A DNA stretch of 64,000 nt, from NCBI RefSeq assembly GCF_002210295.1, contig NZ_MWQH01000001.1:434001-498000 (forward strand), in the 5' to 3' direction. The notes beneath the pieces were generated by a model. That model was not told the DNA's origin, did not search any database, and worked only from the letters and a program-made list of their open reading frames with translations. The DNA is from Fibrobacter sp. UWB5 (GTDB lineage: Bacteria; Fibrobacterota; Fibrobacteria; Fibrobacterales; Fibrobacteraceae). This document shows positions 16,389-23,834 of the stretch, piece by piece; position 1 is the first letter of the stretch; each line of letters begins with the position of its first letter. Both the position numbers and the translations under genes were made by a program.

Positions 16389-17406
16389 ACTTTCTTTCGT
16401 ACAGGTTCACCAGTTCCTTCGCGCTGTCGAGTACCATTTGGCGGAGCTTGGCGGGCTTTAGCACCTCAGCGATAGAACCATAGTACATGATCCATTGCTT
16501 GAGCAGACCGTTCACGGCGACTTTCATGGTCACGTGTATGTCGCCGCAGTCCAGTTCCTTGATTTTCATGCTGGGGTGATAGGGGCGTTCCTGCAGAAAG
16601 TTTTTGGCGTAGCCCGGGAAATAGATGACGACTTTTTCTTCTTGTTGGTCTTGGTCGCCGGACAGCAGCGTACCGGTGCGGATTCGTTTACGGAGAATGT
16701 CGACAACTTTCGGATCTTCGACGAATTGTTCGCGCAAAAGTTTTACGGATTGAATACGGCGGAGCTTGAGGGTGTATGTTTGATCGGGGTGGTGCTGCGA
16801 TACGCAACCGATGTAGATTTCGCCCTGGTGGATGGCTACCATCAGCGGAATGCGCGGCTTGTTGGTAGGATTTCCCCAATTGTCGGTGTAGGCGATTTGC
16901 ACCTTCTGTTTTTTACGAATTGCATCAAGAATGACCGGCAGATTTTTGCCGACATTTTCGTCAACGCTCGGTGGCGTACCCATGAATAGGATGCGTCCAT
17001 TCAATTCCTTCGCGTAATATGCTAAAGTCGATTGTTCCTTAGCGGGCAAGTCCTGCGTGATTCTCTTGATCAAGTCTTCGATGAGGTTTGAAGTTGCTGG
17101 ATAAATGTTCGCGATGCGCTGCAGGAACATGAAATGCAGTAGCGTGTCGCCAAATTCCGGGAATATGAGCTTGTTCGCGCGTTCTAGCGCCACTTGGTAA
17201 TAGGTCCTGCCGCTTTCAACAGAGCGCTTGATGTAACCGCCCCCTATATTGGAAAGCGCTTGCATGTCTCGCTGAACGCTCCGTAAGTCCCCTTCACGGA
17301 AGTCTAAGTGCCGCATGATGTCTGTTACACTGTAACGGTTGTTGTAGTGCGCCATCATGTAGACGAATATCTGTATCATTCGTTCGCCGCGAGTTTGACT
17401 GGCCAT
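16381..17406 (-). CDS. WYL-domain transcriptional regulator
   Basis: A protein of 341 residues. An N-terminal winged helix-turn-helix (about 1-75; YSVTDIMRHL...RSVQRDMQAL) is followed by a WYL domain (about 140-230), with the signature region as IPLMVAIHQGEIYIGC, and a WCX-like C-terminal extension. The WYL triad is degenerate (I-Y-I). Such proteins (CapW, BrxR, PafBC, DriD) regulate defence islands or DNA-damage genes in response to ligands such as single-stranded DNA. ATG 17406 has GGAGG upstream; longer versions would run through site D. Site D, its own promoter dyad, recurs in front of three other island promoters, which fits an autoregulated regulon. It converges on the PLD gene with overlapping stops. 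Confidence 0.9.
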   Translation of the reverse strand: MASQTRGERMIQIFVYMMAHYNNRYSVTDIMRHLDFREGDLRSVQRDMQALSNIGGGYIKRSVESGRTYYQVALERANKLIFPEFGDTLLHFMFLQRIANIYPATSNLIEDLIKRITQDLPAKEQSTLAYYAKELNGRILFMGTPPSVDENVGKNLPVILDAIRKKQKVQIAYTDNWGNPTNKPRIPLMVAIHQGEIYIGCVSQHHPDQTYTLKLRRIQSVKLLREQFVEDPKVVDILRKRIRTGTLLSGDQDQQEEKVVIYFPGYAKNFLQERPYHPSMKIKELDCGDIHVTMKVAVNGLLKQWIMYYGSIAEVLKPAKLRQMVLDSAKELVNLYERKST

Positions 17407-17454
17407 AAAGCCTCCTGCAGAAGTGCAATTCTCATAAAGTGAGAAGTATTTCTT

Positions 17455-17486
17455 AATATATAAAATGTAGACGACAATAATTGTCG
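17455..17486 (-). promoter_or_regulatory. Site D: dyad plus TATATT, WYL promoter (autoregulatory site)
   Basis: The core, read on the minus strand, is CGACAATTATTGTCG (17486 down to 17472), a perfect dyad with CGACAA arms around three central bases. It extends by two more paired bases on each side. TATATT (17460-17455) follows after exactly 11 bp, as in sites A-C. Confidence 0.8.
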
Positions 17487-17577
17487 TCTTTTTATGCGAA
17501 AGCAGTTCGTTTGCCGAAGCATGGAGGCTGCTTGGCCCCTGCCAAGGAATCAGAAAAATTCTAAATTTGGCCCTGTC

Positions 17578-18531
17578 ATGTTTTTGAGGAAACATTTGGG
17601 GCTTATTTTTGGATTTGGAGTGGCGGTTATTGCGCTTGCCATGGTCTACCTTTCTACTCGTCCGCTTATCCCGTTGGTCGTTCAGGAACAGATCGAAGCC
17701 GATATTGAAAAATGTGGCGGGCAGCTGAAAGAGACTCGTTGCGCGGTAAGCGGTGTAGACGACTGGATTTTCTTGCAGGAAAGTCTTGTCAACCTGGTGG
17801 TGGACTGGAAAGAAAATTTGAATTCATTTGTGGCTTTCAACGATTCGCTGGAAGCGCGCGGTATCAAGTTGGTGGTGGTGCCTGTTCCAGACAAATTGCA
17901 AATCGAGGCGGAACATTATTCGGAAGAATTGTCGGGTGGTATCGTTGCCCCGCAATATGAAGAATGGGTAGATGCGTTGCAAGACGAAGGCATTGTCGTT
18001 GTCGATGCGGTGGAGGAGTTTCTCGAAAAGAACGAGGAAACGCCCATGTTCGAGGCGTACGAAAGCCATTATACAAGTGCCGGTCGGCAGGTTCTTGCCC
18101 AGATGATTGCCGATACCATCAACGAGATGAACTTGGATATTCCGAGAGAAGAATGGTTCCTGCGCGACACGATTGTTCCCGGCACCGGAAATCTTTATCA
18201 CTTGAAGTACAATTCTTACCCTGATTACGATGTGCGCGTGTTAAAGACCGTGGATGCGGAAGGTAAACGCTACCGCGGATCCAAAGATGCTCCCATTGTG
18301 ATAATTGGCGACAGCAATGCCGATTTTGGCTGGAACAGCTCTTCCAATATAGGCGCCTACATTGCGCAGGCGACAGGGATAGAGACGTTTACGCGTAGCC
18401 GTATTGGTGGCGGAAACTTTGGTCCGACCTTGTTCAAGGACCGTTCGGAATTCCTGGAAGGAAAAAAGATGGTGGTCTGGGTGTTTGATGGCCGTGAACT
18501 TTACGGCGATTTCAGCATGCCGGAATTCTAG
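17578..18531 (+). CDS. AlgX/AlgJ-like SGNH-fold protein, membrane-anchored
   Basis: A protein of 317 residues. An N-terminal hydrophobic anchor (about 7-26) leads into a periplasmic domain. The catalytic-type segments are VIIGDSNADFGW near 259 (the GDS block of SGNH hydrolases) and ESHYTSAG near 158, equivalent to the D-x-H-W-T box of AlgJ/AlgX O-acetyltransferases. It may O-acetylate or hydrolyse a cell-surface polysaccharide. No alginate or other exopolysaccharide genes are next to it, so the substrate is open. The start at 17578 puts the anchor right at the N-terminus; an upstream in-frame extension (from 17494) lies in the WYL promoter region and is not credible. It is convergent with tcdA. 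Confidence 0.75.
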   Translation: MFLRKHLGLIFGFGVAVIALAMVYLSTRPLIPLVVQEQIEADIEKCGGQLKETRCAVSGVDDWIFLQESLVNLVVDWKENLNSFVAFNDSLEARGIKLVVVPVPDKLQIEAEHYSEELSGGIVAPQYEEWVDALQDEGIVVVDAVEEFLEKNEETPMFEAYESHYTSAGRQVLAQMIADTINEMNLDIPREEWFLRDTIVPGTGNLYHLKYNSYPDYDVRVLKTVDAEGKRYRGSKDAPIVIIGDSNADFGWNSSSNIGAYIAQATGIETFTRSRIGGGNFGPTLFKDRSEFLEGKKMVVWVFDGRELYGDFSMPEF

Positions 18532-18535
18532 CTTT

Positions 18536-19369
18536 TTACTCCGCGCTGGCTAAGGCTTTCTTGTAGATGTCCTGCATCACGAGGCCTGCGATCATGAATC
18601 CGAAAATAGCGGTGGAGTGCGCCATGGTGCCGTTGATTTGCGCCTTGCTGCTGCACCATTCGTGATCGACCAGGTTTGCATTCTGGAGTTCGGCTTCGCT
18701 CCTTTCGTGGCGCACCTTGGGGCACATGCAGGCGTCCGTTCCGCAAGAGGAATTCTTGCCGCGGTTTTTCAGGAGTTCGTCGCTGTAGACGCATAGCACT
18801 TTTTTCTTGAGAGCCATTTTCTTTTTCTTGAACTTGTCGCGGAGCGCGCGGGCGAGCGGGCAACCGGCGACTTTCCAGAATTCGGCGACCTTGATTCGTG
18901 TGGGGTCCATCTTGAGGGCTGCCCCCATTGAAGAAAATACCGTGGCCTTGGTGCGCGTGGCGTGCCACAACAGCTGCATCTTGTTTTCGAGGCTGTCGAT
19001 GGCATCGATGATGTAGTCGAATGTGTCCAGTTGGAATTTGTCCGTATTCGCTTCTTCGTAGATGTCTTGGAGTGCTACGATGTTGGCGTGCGGGTTGATT
19101 TCGAGCAGACGATTTTTCAGTACGTCCACCTTGACTTGCCCCACGGTTTTCGTGGTGGCCATCAGTTGGCGGTTCACGTTGGTGACGCACACGCGGTCTG
19201 AATCAACGAGTACGAGTTCCTTGATGCCGGAACGCACCAGGCTTTCGGCGCACCAGCTGCCGACTCCGCCGAGACCGAAGATGATGACGCGCTTCTGGTA
19301 GATGTTGTCCATCACGTCGTCCCCGAGCAGGAGCGATGTGCGGTTAAAGATGCCTTTCTCGATTCCCAT
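18536..19369 (-). CDS. tcdA: tRNA threonylcarbamoyladenosine dehydratase
   Basis: A 277-residue E1-like/ThiF-fold enzyme that cyclises t6A37 in ANN-decoding tRNAs to ct6A using ATP. It shows the nucleotide loop FGLGGVGSWCAE near residue 31, the VDSDxVxxTNVNRQ adenylation segment near 50 and IDAIDSLENKMQL near 115. A Cys-rich part (CGTDACMC) and a hydrophobic C-terminal helix follow. It lies 11 bp downstream of a sufS-type cysteine desulfurase gene, matching the csdA-csdL association of E. coli, where desulfurase and dehydratase are linked. The t6A synthesis enzyme tsaD is at 59.4 kb in this window. ATG 19369 was chosen because it begins at the conserved N-terminal helix. Confidence 0.92.
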   Translation of the reverse strand: MGIEKGIFNRTSLLLGDDVMDNIYQKRVIIFGLGGVGSWCAESLVRSGIKELVLVDSDRVCVTNVNRQLMATTKTVGQVKVDVLKNRLLEINPHANIVALQDIYEEANTDKFQLDTFDYIIDAIDSLENKMQLLWHATRTKATVFSSMGAALKMDPTRIKVAEFWKVAGCPLARALRDKFKKKKMALKKKVLCVYSDELLKNRGKNSSCGTDACMCPKVRHERSEAELQNANLVDHEWCSSKAQINGTMAHSTAIFGFMIAGLVMQDIYKKALASAE

Positions 19370-19380
19370 ACGAGTCCCGG

Positions 19381-20607
19381 TTAACCGAAGAGTCGGAGTA
19401 CGCGCTTGATGCCGGCGATAAAGCGGTCGATGTCGCGCTTCAGGGTGTACGCGCCGAAGCTCAAACGAAGCGTGGCGTCGACGCCGAAGCGGTCCATGAC
19501 AGGTTGGGCGCAGTGGTGCCCGCTGCGGACGGCTACGTTTTCTTCGTCGAGAATCATGGCGGCGTCGCTTACGGCGATGCCGTCGAGTGTAATACTGATG
19601 AGAGCGCCGCGTTCCTTCGGGTTGCCGAGAACTTTCACTTGCGGAATCTGGGCGAGTTGTTCCAGCGCATACTGCGTAATTTCTTCTTCGTGCTTGCGGA
19701 TGTTCTCGATGCCAACCGCATTGATCCATTCGATGGCTTTGCCGAGGCCGATGACTTCGGCAATCATGGGCGTGCCAGCCTCGAAGCGTGCGGGAACGTC
19801 GGCGTAAGTCGTCTTTTCGAAGGTCACGTTCTTGATCATCTCGCCGCCGCCGTGCCAGGGGGGCATGCTGTCGAGAACTTCGTACTTGCCGTAGAGAACG
19901 CCTACGCCTGTCGGGCCGTACATCTTGTGTCCGCTGAAGGCGATAAAATCGCAGTCGAGTTTTTGCACATCAATCTTGATGTGGCTCGAACTCTGGGCGG
20001 CGTCAATCAAAATTTTTGCCTGCGGGGCAAGCTTGCGGACGGTCGCAATGATTTCTGCAATGGGGTTTACCGTGCCGACGGAATTGCTCACGTGGGCGAC
20101 GGCCACCATCTTGGTGCGTGGAGTGAGTAATCCGGGTAGTGCCGCCAAATCCAAATCGCCGTTGTCCAAAACGGGAATCACCTTGATCTTGGCGCCCTTC
20201 ATTTCGGCGACGATTTGCCAGCTCACGATGTTGGCATGGTGTTCGAGTCCGCTGATCAGAATTTCGTCGCCTGCTTCGAAGAACTTGCGGCCGTAACTCC
20301 ACGCCACCAGATTGATGCTTTCGGTGGTGCCGCGGGTGAATACGATTTCGTCTTCGGTTTTGGCGTTGATGAACTTGGCCACGTTCTTGCGGGTGGCTTC
20401 GAATGCTTCGGTGGTGCGAGCGCTCAAGCGATACACGCCGCGCTTTACGGAACTGTAGTGCTCGCGGTAAAAATCGTTCATGACGTCGATCACGCAGTCG
20501 GGCTTTTGCGTGGTGGCCGTGCTGTCGAGGAAGGCGAGCGGCTTTGCGTCCTTATCGCCTGCGACGAGCATCGGGAATTCGTTGCGGATTTTTTCAGCAT
20601 CAATCAT
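19381..20607 (-). CDS. sufS: Cysteine desulfurase, SufS/CsdA type
   Basis: A 408-residue PLP enzyme that takes sulfur from cysteine for Fe-S clusters and tRNA thiolation. It has the group II (SufS/CsdA) features: PLP lysine in SGHKMYGPTG near 226, the His stack GLEHHANIVSW near 124 and the catalytic cysteine in RSGHHCAQP near 364. No SufE/CsdE, sufB, sufC or sufD is adjacent; only tcdA follows, so a CsdA-like role is as likely. The start has no Shine-Dalgarno: TATATT lies 7 bp upstream of ATG, predicting a leaderless mRNA. Confidence 0.93.
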   Translation of the reverse strand: MIDAEKIRNEFPMLVAGDKDAKPLAFLDSTATTQKPDCVIDVMNDFYREHYSSVKRGVYRLSARTTEAFEATRKNVAKFINAKTEDEIVFTRGTTESINLVAWSYGRKFFEAGDEILISGLEHHANIVSWQIVAEMKGAKIKVIPVLDNGDLDLAALPGLLTPRTKMVAVAHVSNSVGTVNPIAEIIATVRKLAPQAKILIDAAQSSSHIKIDVQKLDCDFIAFSGHKMYGPTGVGVLYGKYEVLDSMPPWHGGGEMIKNVTFEKTTYADVPARFEAGTPMIAEVIGLGKAIEWINAVGIENIRKHEEEITQYALEQLAQIPQVKVLGNPKERGALISITLDGIAVSDAAMILDEENVAVRSGHHCAQPVMDRFGVDATLRLSFGAYTLKRDIDRFIAGIKRVLRLFG

Positions 20608-20614
20608 GCGCCCA

Positions 20615-20620
20615 AATATA
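20615..20620 (-). promoter_or_regulatory. -10 element of a predicted leaderless sufS transcript
   Basis: TATATT on the minus strand is separated by 7 bp (TGGGCGC) from the sufS start codon. Confidence 0.5.
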
Positions 20621-20684
20621 GAAAATGCAAAAAGGAATTTTCTGTACCGGGCTATATGTTTGTTTTATGGCTGGCTATAAACCG

Positions 20685-20720
20685 CTAATCACTGTCTACT
20701 TCCTACTGCCTACTTCTTAC
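20685..20720. repeat. 36-bp dispersed repeat, copy 1
   Basis: CTAATCACTGTCTACTTCC... matches the sequence at 22242-22277 at most positions. The element is made of internal ACTGTCTACTTC / CTACTGCCTACTTC half-repeats. It lies upstream of the FISUMP gene promoter (TATATT near 20727). Confidence 0.6.
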
Positions 20721-20760
20721 TTTTTCTATATTTGTGGCGGAATTTTTTGTGAGGGTTAAA

Positions 20761-22182
20761 ATGAAAATTCTTAGAGGTGTATTGTTTATAGGGGTTCTTG
20801 CTTTGGGCGCGACAACTGCTTTTGCCCAGCCGGAACTTCGCGATGCTATTGATAATGGCGATATTGCAACCGCCCAGAAAATCGTAAAAAAGGGCGCTGC
20901 CGAAGAAATCTATTGCGGCAAGCTTTCGCCTACCGATGCCGTCAAGGTTTACGAAAAGATCTTCAAGGCCATGCCTTACGAATCGTTCTCGAATTGCCAA
21001 TCGCAATTCTCTTACGGTTACGGCACCAAGGTCTGCGCCAATGCCAAGGCCATGGATGCATGTACCGAGGTGATTTCGTACCTGCTTTTGGAAGGCGAAT
21101 CGGGCAATACGAAGGCTCTTGAAACTTTGGAATCGGTGGCCAAGGTCGCCCTGAAGACGAAGGGCTATTCCAAGCCGGTCAAGGTTGATGCCGACACGAG
21201 CATTTGGGTGCCTTGCCCCAAGAAGAAGGGCGAAGCCCGTGACAAGTGCATTGAAGAATGCTATGAAAAGGCCGGCAGCCTGCGCGATACCATTCGCGAA
21301 GCTGCTTGCGCTACCAAGCCGGAACACTTTGTCGATACGACTATCAAGGTGAAGGTTCCTTCTCCGCTTTATGAAAAGCTCCGTAAGGGCTTGCTCGAAG
21401 GTTACTGGAAGACTCCGAAGAGCGCTGCTGAAAAGTATTCCAAGATCATGCAGGCCTCTGCCAAGGCTCTCTCGATTCCGGATACGGCGATCATTAACCT
21501 AGCTTACGTGAATCGCTGGGCCGACAAGCACAAGGCCGACTCTACGGCGCTCCCGGGTGGCGAACTCTTCCGTTTCTGCACGTCTTGGCAGCCGGCGGTG
21601 GACTCTATCTTGGGTGCCAAGGAATTTGAAACCCGTTGCCCGGTGTTCGAATCGTTCGTGGACAATCGCGATGGCCAGACTTACAGGGTTAAGGAAATCA
21701 ATGGCACGCGCTGGTTTGTGCAGAATCTGAACTTTGCGATTGAAGAAAACTCCATGTGCTATGACCGCGAAGAAGAAAATTGCGCTACTTACGGCCGCCT
21801 GTATACGCATGAGGCTGCTTTGACGGCTTGCCCCGAAGGCACTCGTCTTGCAACCGATGACGATTGGAAAATGCTTGAAATTTATGCCGGTGGTGCAAAT
21901 GAAGCGGCAGTCCGCCTGCGTAGCAATGGCTCTGATGATTATGCCTTTACGGCCATGTTCGGTGGCTACGCCAACAAGAACGGCATCTCGGTGATTCAGG
22001 GCGAAGGTGCTTATTTCTGGACGAGCAAGGATGTGGGTGACGGTCGCGGTATTGCACGCTCCATGTTCAACACCGACAAAGAAGTGTCTGCTATTCCGGT
22101 TGACAAAAAGTTCTGGCTCTCTGTGCGCTGCGTCGTGAATGCGGCTCCTGCAGAAGAATCCGCTCCCGCTGCTGTTGAATGA
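20761..22182 (+). CDS. Secreted FISUMP (Fib_succ_major) protein
   Basis: A protein of 473 residues. The signal peptide (MKILRGVLFIGVLALGATTAFA) has a typical AxA cleavage site near 22. The middle 280 residues are helical, with paired cysteines, and are not recognised; they may be a periplasmic repeat domain. The C-terminal FISUMP domain (about 305-455) starts with DNRDGQTYRVKEINGTRWFVQN and contains ACPEGTRLATDDDWKML, AFTAMFGGYANKNG, FWTS and LSVRCV. It ends in an Ala/Glu/Pro tail without a T9SS-type domain. Function is unknown; the domain is common in secreted Fibrobacter proteins. ATG 20761 follows GAGGG, and TATATT lies at about 20727. Confidence 0.88.
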   Translation: MKILRGVLFIGVLALGATTAFAQPELRDAIDNGDIATAQKIVKKGAAEEIYCGKLSPTDAVKVYEKIFKAMPYESFSNCQSQFSYGYGTKVCANAKAMDACTEVISYLLLEGESGNTKALETLESVAKVALKTKGYSKPVKVDADTSIWVPCPKKKGEARDKCIEECYEKAGSLRDTIREAACATKPEHFVDTTIKVKVPSPLYEKLRKGLLEGYWKTPKSAAEKYSKIMQASAKALSIPDTAIINLAYVNRWADKHKADSTALPGGELFRFCTSWQPAVDSILGAKEFETRCPVFESFVDNRDGQTYRVKEINGTRWFVQNLNFAIEENSMCYDREEENCATYGRLYTHEAALTACPEGTRLATDDDWKMLEIYAGGANEAAVRLRSNGSDDYAFTAMFGGYANKNGISVIQGEGAYFWTSKDVGDGRGIARSMFNTDKEVSAIPVDKKFWLSVRCVVNAAPAEESAPAAVE

Positions 22183-22241
22183 TGTGTAATGAGTCATGTG
22201 AAATGAGTAATGAATAATCACTCATCTCACATCTCACATCC
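22181..22241. repeat. Imperfect inverted repeat after the FISUMP gene
   Basis: GTGAAATGAGT (22198-22208) pairs with ACTCATCTCAC (22220-22230) with one mismatch. Outer GATGTG / CACATC segments extend the dyad over about 60 bp, abutting the 36-bp repeat. It is probably a dispersed element that also terminates transcription. Confidence 0.5.
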
Positions 22242-22277
22242 CTAACCACTGTCTACTTCCTACTGTCTACTTCTTCC
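22242..22277. repeat. 36-bp dispersed repeat, copy 2, abutting the epmA start codon
   Basis: CTAACCACTGTCTACTTCC... is nearly identical to the sequence at 20685-20720. It ends one base before the epmA ATG, so epmA has no recognisable Shine-Dalgarno. Confidence 0.6.
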
Positions 22278-22278
22278 T

Positions 22279-23229
22279 ATGTCTTTCAAACCGACTTGCG
22301 ACCGCGATTCTTGGGTAAAGCGCCAGGCCTTGATGAATAAGGTGCGTCGCTTCTTTGAAGGTCGCGGAGTGCTCGAAGTGGAAACGCCGACGCTTTCAAA
22401 TGCGGGCGGTACCGACCCTCAGCTAGACTACTTTGAGGTCGAGGGCAAGCATTTCATGATGACGAGCCCCGAGTTCCATATGAAGCGCTTGCTTGCGGCA
22501 GGTTTCGGCGACATTTTCCAGATTACAAAGTCTTTCCGCAAAGATGAATTCGGTGCCCACCATAACAATGAATTCAGCATGGTGGAGTGGTACCGTGTCG
22601 GCATGCCGCAAGAAAAGTTGATGGACGAAGTCGAAGCACTCGTTTCTGAAATCATCGGCAAGCCGATTAACGCTCGCCGCACGCGCTGGATTGATGCGTT
22701 TAAGAATTACGCCGGCGTGAATCCGCTGACGGCTTCGGGCGAAGAATTTGCCGCGGCCTGTACGGCCCGCGATATTCCGCTACCGGCCGATGGCACGGCC
22801 ATGTCCCGCGAAGACTGGTGGGATTACCTGATGGTGTTTGCGGTGGAACCGGTACTTGCCAAGAACGGCCCCGAGTTCATTCTGGATTACCCGCAGTCCC
22901 AGGCGGCACTTGCGCAAACGTATGTGGGCGAAGACGGCTACACTTGGGCGCGTCGATTCGAACTGTTTGTAGACCAGGTGGAACTTTGCAACGGCTACAC
23001 GGAACTCACCGATGCGGCAGAACAGCGCAGACGTTTTGCTGCCGACCTTGAAATCCGTCGCAGCATGAACAAACCGCAACCGCCGATTGACGAGAACTTC
23101 TTGGCGGCACTTGAATCGGGAATGCCCGCCTGTTCTGGCGTGGCGCTTGGTCTAGACCGATTGTTTATGCTTGCAATGGGAAAGTCCGAAATCAAGGACG
23201 TGATACTCTTCCCGAGTCCTATTGCTTAA
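22279..23229 (+). CDS. epmA: EF-P lysine ligase (EpmA/PoxA/GenX)
   Basis: A 316-residue class II lysyl-tRNA-synthetase paralogue without the anticodon-binding domain. It attaches (R)-beta-lysine to a conserved Lys of elongation factor P. Class II motif 1 lies in FEGRGVLEVETPTLSNAGGTD near 28, motif 2 in FRKDEFGAHHNNEFSMVEWY near 87, and motif 3 in GVALGLDRLFMLAMG near the C-terminus. The length equals the family's. The partner EpmB and the efp gene are not in this window. The start is directly behind a dispersed repeat with no Shine-Dalgarno. Its end overlaps the convergent TlpA-like gene by 11 bp. Confidence 0.93.
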   Translation: MSFKPTCDRDSWVKRQALMNKVRRFFEGRGVLEVETPTLSNAGGTDPQLDYFEVEGKHFMMTSPEFHMKRLLAAGFGDIFQITKSFRKDEFGAHHNNEFSMVEWYRVGMPQEKLMDEVEALVSEIIGKPINARRTRWIDAFKNYAGVNPLTASGEEFAAACTARDIPLPADGTAMSREDWWDYLMVFAVEPVLAKNGPEFILDYPQSQAALAQTYVGEDGYTWARRFELFVDQVELCNGYTELTDAAEQRRRFAADLEIRRSMNKPQPPIDENFLAALESGMPACSGVALGLDRLFMLAMGKSEIKDVILFPSPIA

Positions 23230-23749
23230 GGGCTTTCTCGATTAACTTTCGCATCTGTTTTTCGTCGAATTCACCGACGTTGATTTTCACGATGCTGTCT
23301 TGTGCGTTTACAAGATAAGTCACAGGAATCACGCCCGGATTTCCGAGAACGTTCATCATGTCGTAATTCCAGTGGAATGTGGTCCAATTGATGCCTGCGG
23401 CCTTGTTGTACTTGGCGCCGATTTTGGGGGAGTCGTCTTCGTTCACCATCAGAATCTTGAAACCCTTGTCGGCAAATTCTTCGTCAAGTTTTTTGAGGAG
23501 CGGAAGCTCGGCGCGGCAGCCGGGGCACCACGATGCGGTCAGTGCGATTAAGGTGACGGTTCCCTTTTCGGCTTGGTAGGTGGAGATGCCTCCGTCAAGG
23601 AGTTTGCCTTTGAAATCTTCGATTTTGGTGGGGGCGGTTTGGAAGTGTTCCTGCCCGCATGCAGAAAACGAGAATGCAAGTGCCAAAAGCAACGTGCAAA
23701 CCACAGAAAAAACACCTCGCGAAGAGGTTATTTTACGCCCAAGTTCCAT
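23219..23749 (-). CDS. TlpA-like thioredoxin-fold lipoprotein
   Basis: A protein of 176 residues. The N-terminal hydrophobic stretch ends in FSFSAC, a lipobox-like site near residue 31, so it is probably a lipoprotein of the periplasm. The thioredoxin fold has the redox motif WCPGC near 75, after ALTASW, with the usual TlpA/ResA downstream helix (RAELPLLKKL) and a cis-Pro VIPVTYL segment near 140. It probably reduces or forms disulfides in exported proteins. ATG 23749 was chosen because the signal sequence begins there; upstream in-frame codons would add a 14-residue extension without function. Confidence 0.85.
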   Translation of the reverse strand: MELGRKITSSRGVFSVVCTLLLALAFSFSACGQEHFQTAPTKIEDFKGKLLDGGISTYQAEKGTVTLIALTASWCPGCRAELPLLKKLDEEFADKGFKILMVNEDDSPKIGAKYNKAAGINWTTFHWNYDMMNVLGNPGVIPVTYLVNAQDSIVKINVGEFDEKQMRKLIEKALKQ

Positions 23750-23821
23750 TCTACCATAATAAAATAGCGTTTTTTTGAAAAAAATGTGCATTTTTAATGG
23801 AAATATGCCCGTTTTTTAAGT

Positions 23822-23827
23822 TATATT
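23822..23827 (+). promoter_or_regulatory. -10 element of a predicted leaderless pilT transcript
   Basis: TATATT is separated from the pilT ATG by 7 bp (CTTAAGC), with no Shine-Dalgarno. Confidence 0.5.
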
Positions 23828-23834
23828 CTTAAGC

